A stretch of 64,000 nucleotides of DNA from Talpa occidentalis (lineage: Eukaryota; Chordata; Mammalia; Eulipotyphla; Talpidae). Shown piece after piece: positions 9,901-22,600 of the stretch; positions within the stretch are counted from its first letter, which is position 1, and each line of letters begins with the position of its first letter. The notes under the pieces are model-generated. The model was not told the origin of the DNA and did no database searches. It saw only the letters and a list, made by a program, of their open reading frames with translations. Where the stretch lies: NCBI RefSeq assembly GCF_014898055.3, contig NW_023602073.1, positions 18,647,784 to 18,711,783 on the forward strand, given 5' to 3'. The translations under genes and the position numbers were made by a program.

Positions 9901-12900
9901 TACTTTCGTGTGGGTGTGGAGAGAGTTAAGAATTTAACTTTGCCCATAAAAAAGGCCTGACCTTTGCTCTGATCTCTAGGCCTGTGAACTACCAAGCGCC
10001 ATAGAAGTGTTATTGTTTACCCAAGTAGTCTGGTGGTGTGATTTAGAGTGGGACTGGCCCTGCAGAGTCACAGGGTGACCTGGGGTGGGGCCTCTCGCTT
10101 CCACAATCAGTCATACCTGCAGGATGGAGCCCCTGATGAACACCGCGGCTTGAGTGAGCTCCCCTGGTGGACCCATCCTGTGTGTGTGTTCAGTCAGTTC
10201 TGAGGATATGGGTTGTCCTGACTGATGGAGGGGATAGTAGGGGGTACTTCCCCAGACTCCCCAGCATGTGTCTCCTCCTCACTGATGTTAAGTTGTATCC
10301 TTTTCCCAATAAACCTTAACTACTATGAGTGTAATAGTGCCCAGGGTGCCCTGCAAGTCATTCTAGCAGATTATTGAACCTGAGGATGGGCTCAGGAGTC
10401 CCTACCTTTGCACCTGGCATCAGAAGTAGGGGAAATCTTGGGCCTCCCCTGATGGCGCAAGCAGTTAAGCACCGCACTGTGAAGCTGTCCGCAGCCTCTG
10501 CAGCGCAGGTTCAATCCCCGGCCAGCCAGGGAGAACCCACATGGTGCAGCAGACCTTTCCTGCCTCGCCCACTGATCCCCTCAGCAGTGTGTTTCATCAT
10601 TCTGCCTGTTCTGTTCCCTGCTCTGTCTCTGGTGAATCCTCTCACCCTCCCGCATATCTGGCCTGTACCCTGGTACTTGTATAAAAAAAAAATCTTAAAA
10701 AAATTTTTTTTGAATAGGGTTATTAAAAGTGGAGGGTTTTTTTTTATTTTTTTTAATTTTTTTTTTTTTAAGATTTATTTATCTATGCATACAAGAGCTA
10801 GGGCACAGGTCAAAGGTGTGTGGGGGGAGGTGAGAGGATTCACCAGAGACAGAGTGGGAAACAGAACAGGCAGATTGACCAAAATACACCGCTGAGGGGA
10901 GGAGGGGTGAGTCAGGAGAGGTCTGCTGTGCCATGTGGGTTGCTCCCCGGCTGGCCAGTAATCGAACTCATGCTGCAGTGACTGCGGATTGCTTCATAGA
11001 TTGCATCTTAACCCTTGCGCCACCAGGGAGGCTCTAAGTGGAGTTTTAAATTGCCATTTCTGAAAAGCAGCCGAGTAGGATATTTTATTCATCTCAAAAC
11101 ACTCAGTCTACCCGAAACAAACAAAATTTAGGTGCTTTTTGCTTTCTGCTTGCATGTTCTTCAGTTATATTTTTGAAGGGCCAGTGGCTCTGACCCTCCC
11201 TACGACTGCTTCCCAGCAACAGTTTTGTTACTCCATTACTGAAAATTCCCCACTGAATGAGTGGGGCTGTTTTAAACCTTTGACTGGGCTTTCAGCATTT
11301 ATTGTGAGTTTCCAAATGTTTCTTGAATATTTCAGTTGTGTATTAAATATGTGATCACCCATAGAAAACTTCTGAACTAAGTACTTCTGAAAGTACTTGT
11401 TACCTTGCTCCTATTTGACTTGCTGTTCTCCTAAAATGAGTCAGGTGCTTCTCCTTGTCAAGCCATATAAATGGAGAGCTCCGGGATTTTGACTTTCCCC
11501 AAAACACTTCTCTTGCTTCATTTTCACATTCAGGCAGTGAAAAATATAGGGACTGATAGCACCATTTTGTCTCCAGGCTTTTTTCCAGTTGTTTGTGCAT
11601 GTTTTGGCAGTAACCTCAGAGAGGAAAGTTCACATCAATTTTTGTACCTTGTCCAAGTATTTGGTGAAGGGCAGACATGGTCATCTAGTTGTGCATTTAT
11701 TTATGGTTCCTTTTTGCATGAGTATCTGACCACAGCCGCCCCTCTCCTTTCCACAGGCCACGGAAGGCCCTTGTAATGCGCCCAAGCCTGGTGTGTTCGA
11801 CTTTGTCAATAAGGCCAAATGGGATGCATGGAATGGCCTTGGCAGCCTGCCCAAGGTAAGTCTACTTGTTACCTTGCTCCTATTTGACTTGCTGTTCTCC
11901 TAAAATGAGTTAGGTGCTTCTCCTTGTCAAGCCGTTATAGACGGAGAGGTCCGGGATCTTGACATACCTCTATTGAACCAGAACGGCCATTCTTTCTTCA
12001 TTGCAAGATGCTATGTATCAGCCTCGTAAGTTTCTCAAATACCTATTTGCTGACCATGGGCTGAAACTAGTTGTCATCTTCTCTTTAGGAAACTGCCAGG
12101 CAGAACTATGTGGATTTGGTGTCCAGTTTGAGCTCATCTGAGTCCTCTAGCCAGGTAAAACCTGGCGCGGAGAGTAAGCAAGGGGCATATGAATTCCTGG
12201 TGGTAACCTCTGAGGACGGCATCACGAAGATAATGTTGAACCGGCCGGCCAAGAAGAACGCTATCAGCACCAAGGTGACTCTTCTTGTACGGGGAGTTTG
12301 TCTTCTTTCCTTGTCCTCCTCTGTCCCTCTCAAAAACTGGCGTTTTAGCATTATTCCTGTTTTTGTGCCATCTCTGATTTGATCTGTGCGGGAAGATAAG
12401 TAATTGCAGCTCCTTCTTACAACAGATTTGGGCTTTCATTGTTTAGAAGATGTGAGCCAGAGGGGCTGTGGCTTTCCTGATGAGGGAAGCACAAATAAAT
12501 GAATGTAAATGAGGCATACATAAGAACACATTTAGATAGAGGTGCATTCCCAGCCTCCCACCTCCGAGCATGCCTGGGCCCTGGTCCCCAAAGTATCTTC
12601 ACATGGTTTATACTTGAGAATGACTGTTCTCCTTGCATGGAGCTTTATTTTGTATAAGTAGAAGTAGAAAGAAGTGCATCTTAAAGAGATCAGAGATTAA
12701 ACAGAGCAGAGCTGTTTCACAAGGACAACTGTAGACTTTGGCTCTGTCATTGAACGAGAACAATAATAAAAAATAACCACTTCAGCTCTTACCCCCTGCA
12801 AAAAAATTATAGGGAATTAAGTGGATGCTTGGTGCTGAACTGGGAGCAAAATTTGAGAGAAACCCTCTTCCATTGGATCTGTTATTTACATTATAGCAGA

Positions 12901-15900
12901 AAGTGCATCTAACTTACAATAGCCTTAAGGCAGTTGGACACGTGCCACTTAATAAATAAAGCAGTTGATACTCAAAATTTTATTTTCATTTTCCCACATG
13001 AAATCTCAGTAAGGTAGAAATCGCACCAGTTTTACATGCACAGGAGTTATAGTGGCCACACAACCAAGATTTTCAGAGATGTTGCTGATTTAAAATACTG
13101 CCCTTGGATACCATCACCGTGTCCTGGAAATTCCCGCCTTTTAGCTCAGGTCATGAATACCTCCCAGCCTGCCTGGGCACCTAGGCTCTCTCTTAAGGTC
13201 CAAACTGAACCATTGTTTCATGGGACACTGTCACTGATCACCTCTCATTCACTTTCCTTGGATAAGTCTCAGCGCCTCCTCTGAGCTTCCTGCTACTTTG
13301 TACTTGCCACTTATTTTAGAGCTTCCCCTCTATGAATGCCAAGAGCTCAGTGCCTCTTTGGTTTACTCTTGGGTAAAAGTGGGTATGTCCCCCCATCAGA
13401 ACACGTAGTAGGGACACAGCACACTCCAACTAATTGAAAAAGAATGAAAATCTGCTCGGGTGGCATAGCAACCCTTCTGGTGGTGTCAACACAAACAGCC
13501 CAGATGTTTGGCACTTAGCAGAGAATGGCCTCCCAGGCTGTCACGCAGTGGGTCTGCCAGGTGGTGGTGGCCACATTCAGAGCCTGTCCTGTTCCTCTCT
13601 TCCTCCCGCAGATGTATCAGGAAATTATGCTTGCACTTCAGGCCGCTGGCAAGGATGACTCAGCCTTAACCGTGTTAACAGGTAAGACATTTTCTTGGAC
13701 CATTTAATGAAATATCTGTCTTGGGGGGCTCCCTGCTTGATAGGAAGTTGAGTAAAAAGCTCTAAATCTTTGCCAGGACTGAAGTACTCTTTATTCTTAA
13801 ATATGTAGCAAATATGATAGACACAGGATTGACACCTTTATCATGTGAAAAGCAGATACAAATTGGTGAGAAAAGTACTAAATCAGTGGTACATATCTGA
13901 AAGGTATTTAATATTATATGATGTTGCTTAAAAAAACAAGTATAGGACTTCCCTTGTGGTGCAAGGGGTTAAGACACAGCACTACGAAGCTATCCACAGC
14001 CACTTCAGCACTGAGTTGGATTCCCAGCCAGGGAGCTACCCACATGGTGCAGCAGACCTCTCCTGTTTCCCCCGCTGCTCCCCTCAGCAGTGTATTTCAG
14101 TAGATCTACCTGTTCTACTCCCTACTCTTGTCTCTGGTGAATCCTTTCACCCCTGACACCTCTGGCCTGTACCCCAGTTCTTGTATGCATAAATAAATAA
14201 ATCTTTTTTAAAAAATGGAGAACTAGGTGCCTAGGTGCAGAGGGTGATGTGATCACGCAGATCTGAAGAGCAGTCAAGCTGTCCCCCTAAATAAAATACA
14301 GTACTGTAAACCCAAAAAAAGTTTCTAAGATCTGTTAGATACAGTGGTGAATAAAAATGAATTGACAATTTACATGAGAAAGTCCAAGTAGAAGACAATT
14401 TAAAAAAAAATGCATTTCATTAATAATCACAGATACATTGATGAGATTCTATTAGAATGATGAGATTCTATTTTGTCCTCTAAACTTGCAAAGTTTTTAA
14501 TTATAACCAGTTTTGACAAGGTTAACGTAGAAGTGTCTCATATCTTGCTGATAGCAGTATAAACAGCTATAAGAAGTATAACTAGGGCCTCCCTGGTGGC
14601 GCAAGGGGTTAAGCACAGCACTATGAAGTTATCGGGAAGCCTCTGCAGCACAAGTTCGATCCCCAGCCAGCCAGGGAGCAAGCCATATCGCACAGAAGAC
14701 ACTTCTGACTTGCCCACTGCTCTCCTCAGCAGTGATTTTCAGCCAGTCTGCCTATTCTGCTCTCCACTTTATCTCTGGTGAATCCTCTCACCTCCCCGCA
14801 CCTATGGCCTGTACCCCAGTTCTTGTATGCATAAATAAATAAATCTTTAAAAATAAAGAAGTGTAACTAGGTAAGGAATAGGGCATTTTGCAGTATATAA
14901 AATGTTCATATCTTTTGGTACAGGAATCCTACTTCTGGGAATTTTTTTAGGAAGATTATCTAAGAAAAGGGGAGTTGTTAGGCAGGTTTTTGCAGCATTA
15001 CATATAGTTGTGAAGACATTCTAACATTGCCATGATAGAATAATAAAACAAATCATAGACTATCCACTTTATTATATAGTGCACAAGTATTAAAAATTGT
15101 AATTGTAAAAACCAACAATATTGAAAATGTTTAATATATATTTTTTAACTCTAAAAATTTTATTAGTATTATGGTTATAACTGGAAAATATTGTGGATAG
15201 CTATGGACCTAGGTTGATGAGAACATGAAAAATGAAAGTCATTGGATTTGGAAGGGATGCCGTATGTGGTGGTTAAGGCTAAGGCTTAGGACTCAGATCA
15301 ACTTGAGTTAAAATCCTGACTTCATTTCTTATTAACCGTGAGCAACCTCTGCTTCCCATATGGACAAGACAGTGCTTACTAATCCCATTGAATGGTTGGG
15401 AGGACGACATGATGTAGTGCAGGTGAGAGGCAAGGCGGGTACTTGATGGATGTCAGCTTTTACTCTTGGCATTTCCCAATTTTCTCCTTGTAATCAGTTT
15501 CTAGTTTCATACCATCGTGGTCAAAAAAGATACTTGCTATGACTTCAGTCTTCTTTAATTTATTAAGACTTGTTTTGTGACCTAAGGTATGACCCATCCT
15601 GGAGAATGTGCTATGCATACTTGAGAAGATTGTATATTCTATTGCTTTCAGATGGAATGTTCTGGATATAGAACATTAAGTCTACCTGGTCTAATGTATT
15701 GCTTAAGGCCAATGTTTTCATATTGATTTGCTGTCTAGATGTTCTACCCATTGACCACGACGGTATATTCAAGTCCCTCACTGTTATTTCTCCTTTTAGG
15801 TCTATTAATGCATACTTTATATACTTAGACGCTCCTATGTTGAATGAATATTTACAAATGTTTGTCTCTTGTGGATTGACCCCTTTACCATCCAGTACCC

Positions 15901-18900
15901 TACTTTGTCTCTTATTACAGACTTTGTTTTAAAGTCTATTTTTTCTGAAATAACTAGAGCTATCCCAGTTTGGGTTTTTTGGTTTTTTTTGTTTTTTTTT
16001 TTGTTTTTGCGGGGGGCGGGGGGCTTTCATTTACATGGAATATCTTTTTTCAATCCTTCACTTTCACTCTTTACATCTGAAGCAAATATGTTATAGGCAG
16101 CATAAAGGATGATCTTGGTTTTTATCCACTGAGTCTCTCTCTCTGTCTTTTGATTGGATAATTTAGTCCATTCACATTCAGAGTAATTATCTATAGTGTG
16201 TACTTATGGCCATTTTATTACTTGTTTTCTGGCTGTTTTTTAAACTCCATACTAACTTTATAAATGATTAATCCACTTTACTGTATTTTTACAGTGAGAT
16301 TTATTCTTTCTTGTTGCTAATTAGCACCTTTTCTATTCAGTTTAAAGAAGTCCCTTTATCATTTCTTCTTAGGCTGGTTTAGCGATGATGAACTTCTTTA
16401 ACTTTTGCTTCTCTGGAAAAGTCTATCCTTCAATTCCAAAGCTTACTTTCTCACAACAACCCTTTGAGGTATTTACAATGATCAAAACCCATTAAACTAA
16501 GTTTAAAAACTGGCCAGCTTATTGTATGTAAATAAATACTTTAAAGCAACACACCTTCAGTGGCTCTTACAATGAAACTAACAGCTCAACAAAATCCCAC
16601 CATCTGTCCTGCCCGTGCTCAGTCTACAGCTTGTCCCGCTGACTTTTTCTGCTTGGATGCAGTGACACTTCTTTCAGCCCATCACAGACACCAGCACCTG
16701 TGTGCATGCTCTTCCCTCTGCGAGAACCTTCTTCCCAGCCCTCTTTTTCTAGCTCACCTTACCTGCCCTGCAGATCTCATTTCAGTTGTACCCTCCTTGG
16801 GAAGAAGCTCTGATTAAAACCCCTTTCATTCTCATATTATCACAGACCTGTCTTGGATCATTGTTGCATTTATTTGTGTGTATTTAGATCAATGTCAAGC
16901 ATATTTGTCAGCCTGTAAATGAGGGCAGGAACTATACATTTTTCCAGTGCTTGCCATAGAGCCTGGCACATAGCAAATATTCGGTAATCATAGAGTGAAT
17001 ACACATTCACCTGTTCCATTAATATTATTTACAGGAAATGGTGATTATTACTGTAGTGGAAATGATCTGAGTAATTTCACCGACATTCCCCCTGGTGGAG
17101 TAGAACAGAAAGCTAAAGATAGTGCCATTTTACTGAGGTAAGTGGGACATTGTTCTGATACCAGAGGGCTCTTCCCTAGTCATCAAAGTGGTGTTGAGTT
17201 GAGCAAAAGTGAAATAAAAAGGTCTATGGGGCCTCCCTGGTGGCTCAAGGGGTTAAGTCTCAGCACTTTGAAGCTATCCGTAGTACAAGTTCTATCCCCA
17301 GCCAGGGAGGTGACCCACCCATGGAGCAGCAGACCTCTCCTGTCTCCCCACTGCTCCCCTCAGCAGTGTATTTCAGTGGATCTGCCTGTTCTGATCCCCA
17401 CTCTGTCTCTGGTGAATCCTCTCACCCCCGCAACTCTAGCCTGTACCCCAGCTCTTCTGTGCATAAATAAAATAAATCTTTTAAATAAATAAAATACTCC
17501 TATGACAGTGTAATAGGTGTGAATTTGGACAGTGTTTTTCTCCAAACTGCATCAGTAGGTGGACACTCACTGTATTACTTTAATTTCTTTTACCTGCTCC
17601 TCTGCGTGACATGTAAATGGAAGGCTAAGAGGAGACTGTAGGGTAAGAAAATCCTCTCCTGTTGAGGCGGAGGAGGTCAGCAAAGTCTCCTCCAGCAGAG
17701 GAATGCTTGGCTTCCTCAGTGGCTGGTGATAGGAGACTTGAAGCTATCTCATAAACATGGAGACTGAAGGTCCCACTTCTTTTCGTTTATCTGCTGGGTC
17801 TCTAATTCCCACTGAGCTGTGACACGCAGCATCTTAATCCCTCAGTGTCACTGGACTGTTCAGAACAGAGCCAGATCTGAACAGAGTCAAACTACAGGAC
17901 TCCCTGTGGCTCCTCCCAAGTGCCATAGAGAGCTGACTCTCATCTGTTATGGGATTACCTTTGGAATAGGAAATGAATCATTAACACTTATATTTAAGGG
18001 GGCAGGTGGAGCAGCCAGAGGGTGGGAGGGTGTGCAGACACCCTAGCCAAGACCAGAGTGCATTATTTCTACTTGCCTGCTCAGCCATGTGTGCTTTTTT
18101 ATTTCCATTTCTGCAGGGACTTTGTAAGCTGCTTTATAGATTTTCCTAAGCCTCTGATTGCCGTGGTCAATGGGCCAGCAGTGGGAATCTCCGTCACTCT
18201 TCTTGGGTTATTTGATATTGTGTATGCATCTGACAGGGTAAGTCAGCCCCCCCAAAATTATCAAGTTGTGCAAGTGAAAGTGAGATCTTTTGAGTTCTCC
18301 TTTGCAATTCTTTGTTTCCTTTACTACTGTAAATGGATTACCTATGGCTTATGTTACAATGGGTAAATTTAAATTTTTCCCAAAGAATTTGTCTAACTAA
18401 TTTGACTCATTTTATATTTTCTTCATTATTAGCTTGATTTTCCTAAACACCAGTATGGTTCAAACTTTGTCCTAAGTCTTTTGGGTCTATAGTCTCAGCA
18501 GATGATACACCATTTATTCAGTTTTCACATTAAAATAGTCAGGAGACCTTGAAATCTTGTTATCAGGAGGAAAAATAGCATCTTTGCTGGTGCAGTTGAT
18601 TGTTTGATACTTTTTATCAAGTAAATGAATTCTAGCTTTGAAAATTTTAGAATGAAGTTAGCTACTCTCACTCCTTCCTTTGCAGATAAGAAAACTGAAG
18701 TTCAGGGAGGTTATTTGCACAACTCAGTTCACCCTGGTGTTCACCACTGAGAGAGATAGAGTGTAGTTATTATTCTTTTTTTTTTTTTTAAGATTTATTT
18801 TTATGTATTTATGCAAGCACTGGGTATAGTCAGAAGCACGGGAGGGTGAGAGAATTCACCAGAGCCAGAGCGGGGAGCAGAGCAGGCAGAAGGACCGAAG

Positions 18901-19582
18901 TACACTGCTGAGGGGAGCAGCGGGCGGCAGGAGAGGTCTGCGTGCCATGTGGGACCCTCCTCCCGTGGCCGGGGAGCAGCCGGGGATCGAACTGGCGCTG
19001 CAGAGGCTGCGGGCAGCTTCACAACCCAGCGCTCAACCGCTGTGCCACCGGGGAGGCCCTGTAGTTATTATTCTTAATGGAGTAGTAACAGATGTCATAG
19101 TAGAAAATAAAATCTTGAGAAATAAGGAAAAGTTAAAAATCACTCCTTAGATCACCACTCAGAGAAGACCAGGGCTTACCACTGGGTTAACTGTCTTACC
19201 ACTTAGAGATAACAAGCTAACCACTAGTGATTTAACTTTTCTAATTTAACCAACCCCTGGCTAGTCAGACCCTAAGGCAATTTCTAATCTTTGTCTTTAA
19301 AAGCAAAGATGTGCTGACCATTTGTCTTAAACCCTTTATGCCCTGGAACTTTTACTGTAGAGCTAATAGCCACCTCTAGGGTTAGCAGATTTTCCAGTAG
19401 TGGTAAAGTTTGATGATCTACAAGTTTGTGACAAACACTTGCTTTTTACAACTGAAGAGAATCCTGATTTTGTTCAGAGGTATTTCCCTACTGATAGGAT
19501 CATATTGGAGGGTTCTTGACTTGCTGGTTCATCTTGTACTGGATTTCATTTCACCAGGTTGAGCATGTTGGTAGATCTAATT

Positions 19583-19615
<33 letters not shown>

Positions 19616-22600
19616 ATTAAATTTTATTTTTATATTCCCCCATACAATTGCAAACGCCCCATTCTGACCCCAATCCTTCCCCTCCCGCCCCCACCCCCCA
19701 AAAAGTGTCTCTGGTTCATAGTTTTTTGTTGATTTTGATTTTCACTTTCTTATATTCATTTTCCTGGTCCCTTATTTAAGTTTTCTAGATTCCTGCTATG
19801 AGTGAGACCATCCGGTATTTTTCTTTTTCTTTTTGGCTTATTTCGCTGAGCATGATCCCTTCCAGTGCCATCCATGTTGCTGCAAATTGCATGTGTTTAT
19901 CTTTTTTGAATGCTGAGTAATATTCCATGGTATATATGTACCACATCTTCTTGATCCAGTCATCTATTTTTGGGCATTTGGGTTGTTTCCAAAGCTTAGC
20001 TATTGTAAACAGTGCTGCTATAAACATAGGAGTGCAGGTGCTCTTTGGAATTGATGTTTCTGTGTCCTTTGGGTAAATACCTAGGAGTGGAATTGCTGGA
20101 GTGCAAACTGGTCCAACCACTATGGAGAGCTGTGTGGAGATTTCTGGACCTACTAAACATAGGGCTTCCATATGATCCAGCAATTCCACTCCTAGGTATT
20201 TTAACAGTGTTTTATAGTTTTCTTTGTATAGGTCCTTTACCTCTTTTGTTAGATTTATTCCCAAATATTTGATTTTTTTTGTTTCGATAATAAAAGGGGT
20301 GGTTTTTTTGATTTCTTCTTCTTCAGATTTATTGTTTGTGTATAGGAAGGCTACTGACTTTTGCGTGTTGATTTTGTATCCTGCCACTTTACTGAATTGA
20401 TTGATGAGTTGAATTAGTTTTTCTGTGGAGATTTTGGGGTTCTCTATGTATATTATCATATCATCTGCAAATAGTGATAGTTTGACTTCTTCTTTTCCTA
20501 TTTGGATTCCTTGGATGTCTTTCTCTTGTCTTATTGCTCTGGCTAGGACTTCCAGTATTATATTGAAAAGCAGTGGTGAGAGTGGACATCCTTGTCTTGT
20601 TCCAGATCTTAATGGAATTGCTTTCAGCTTTTCACCATTGAGAATGATACTGGCTGTTGGCTTGTCATAGATGGCCTTTATGATGTTGAGGTATGTTCCT
20701 TGTATCCCAAGAATTTCAAGGGCTTTTATCATGAATGGGTGTTGCACTTTGTCGAAAGCTTTCTCAGCATCTATTGATATTATCATATGGTTTTTATATT
20801 TCTTTTTGTTGATGTGTTGGATAACGTTGATTGATTTTCGGATGTTAAACCATCCTTGTGCCCCTGGAATGAATCCAACTTGGTCGTGGTGAATTATCTT
20901 ATGGATACATTGTTGGATTCTGATAGCTAAAATTTTATTGAGGATTTTTGCATCAGTGTTCATTAGGGAGATTGGCCTATAGTTTTCCTTTTTTGTGTTG
21001 TCCTTATTCGGTTTTGGTATTAGTGTAATATTGGCTTCATAGAACGTGTTTGGTATTGTCCCTTCCTTCTCAATTTTTTGGAAGAGTTTGTGAAGGATAG
21101 GCACTAATTCGTCTCTGAATGTTTGGTAGAATTCATTTGTAAATCCATCAGGTCCTGGGCTTTTGTTTTTGGGGAGGTTTTTAATTACCATTTCAATTTC
21201 GCTGCTTGTAATTGGTCTGTTTAGGTGTTCTATTTCTTCTTTATCTAGCTTTGGGTGATTGTAGAGTTGTAGGAATTTGTCCATCTCCTCTAGATTGTTG
21301 AACTTGTTTCCATATAACTGTTCATAGTAGTTACTGATTATTCTTTTGATTTCTGCTGTGTCCGTTGTGATTTCTCCTCTTTCATTTATGATTCTGTGTA
21401 TTTGTGCTTTCTCCCTTTTTTCCTTTGTGAGCCTGGCTAGGGGTTTGTCTATTTTATTTATTTTTTCAAAGAACCATCTCTTGGTTTCATTGATCTTTTG
21501 GATTGTTTTTTTAGTTTCAATTTCATTTATTTCTGCTTTGGTTTTTATTATTTCTTTTCTTCTACTGGTTCTGGGGTTTTTTTGTTGTTCTTTTTCTAGA
21601 TCTTTGAGCTTCGAGATTAGGTTGTTTCTTTGAGTTCTTTCTTGTTTTTTGATGTGAGCTTCTATTGCTATATATTTTCCTCTTATTACTGCTTTTGCTG
21701 CATCCCATACATTTAGGATATTGGTGTCCTCCTTGTCATTCAATTCAAAGAATTTTTTAATTTCTTCTTTGATCTCCTCGTTAGTCCAGTGGTCTTCCAG
21801 TAGTGTGGCTTTTAATCTCCATGAGGTAGGATAGTCCCTTGCCTTCTTTTTATGATTTATTTCTAGTTTGATGCCTTCGTGGTCAGAAAAGATGGTTGGT
21901 ATGATTTCAATCTTGGTGTATCTGTTGATGTTTGTCTTGTGCCCCAGTATGTGATCGATCCTGGAGAATGATCCGTGTGCGCTTGAGAAAAATGTGTACT
22001 CCGTTTTTTTTGGGTTTAGTGTTCTATAGATGTCTGTTAAGCCCAAATGCTCTAGGTCCTTATTTAGAGCTTTAGTTTCTTTACTTATTTTTTGTCTTGT
22101 TGATCTATCCATTGTTGATGGTGGTGTGTTGAAGTCTCCCACTACATATGTGTTTTCTCTGATGTCTGTTTTCAGAGAGGACAACAGTTGTCTGATATAT
22201 TTTGGTGCTCTTTCGTTTGGTGAGTATATGTTAATGAGTGTTATTTCTTCTTGAAGTATTGTCCCCTTAATCATAACGTAGTGACCATTGGGGTCTCTTT
22301 TTATTTTTTTGAGTTTGAAGTCTGTTTTATCTGATATAAGTATAGCTGTTCCTGCTTTCTTTTTTGGCCCATTTGCTTGTAGGATTGTTTTCCATCCTTT
22401 GACTTTGAGCCTATTTTTATCTTTTGTAGCTAAATGTGTTTCCTGGAGACAGCAAAAGGTTGGGTTTTGTTTCTTAATCCAGGCTGCAACTCTGTGTCTT
22501 TTTATTGAAGAGTTTAGTCCATTTACATTTAGAGTTAATATTGATATGTTAGCATCTGTATTTGCCATTATGTTTGTCTTTCCTTTGATTTTATTTATTT

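Larger units (their letters stand above)
14258..18152. repeat. Resident copy of the block repeated at 1-3877
   Basis: This copy sits within a complete ECI2 gene and continues past the point where the left copy hits the gap, so it is taken as the genuine location. Confidence 0.9.
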
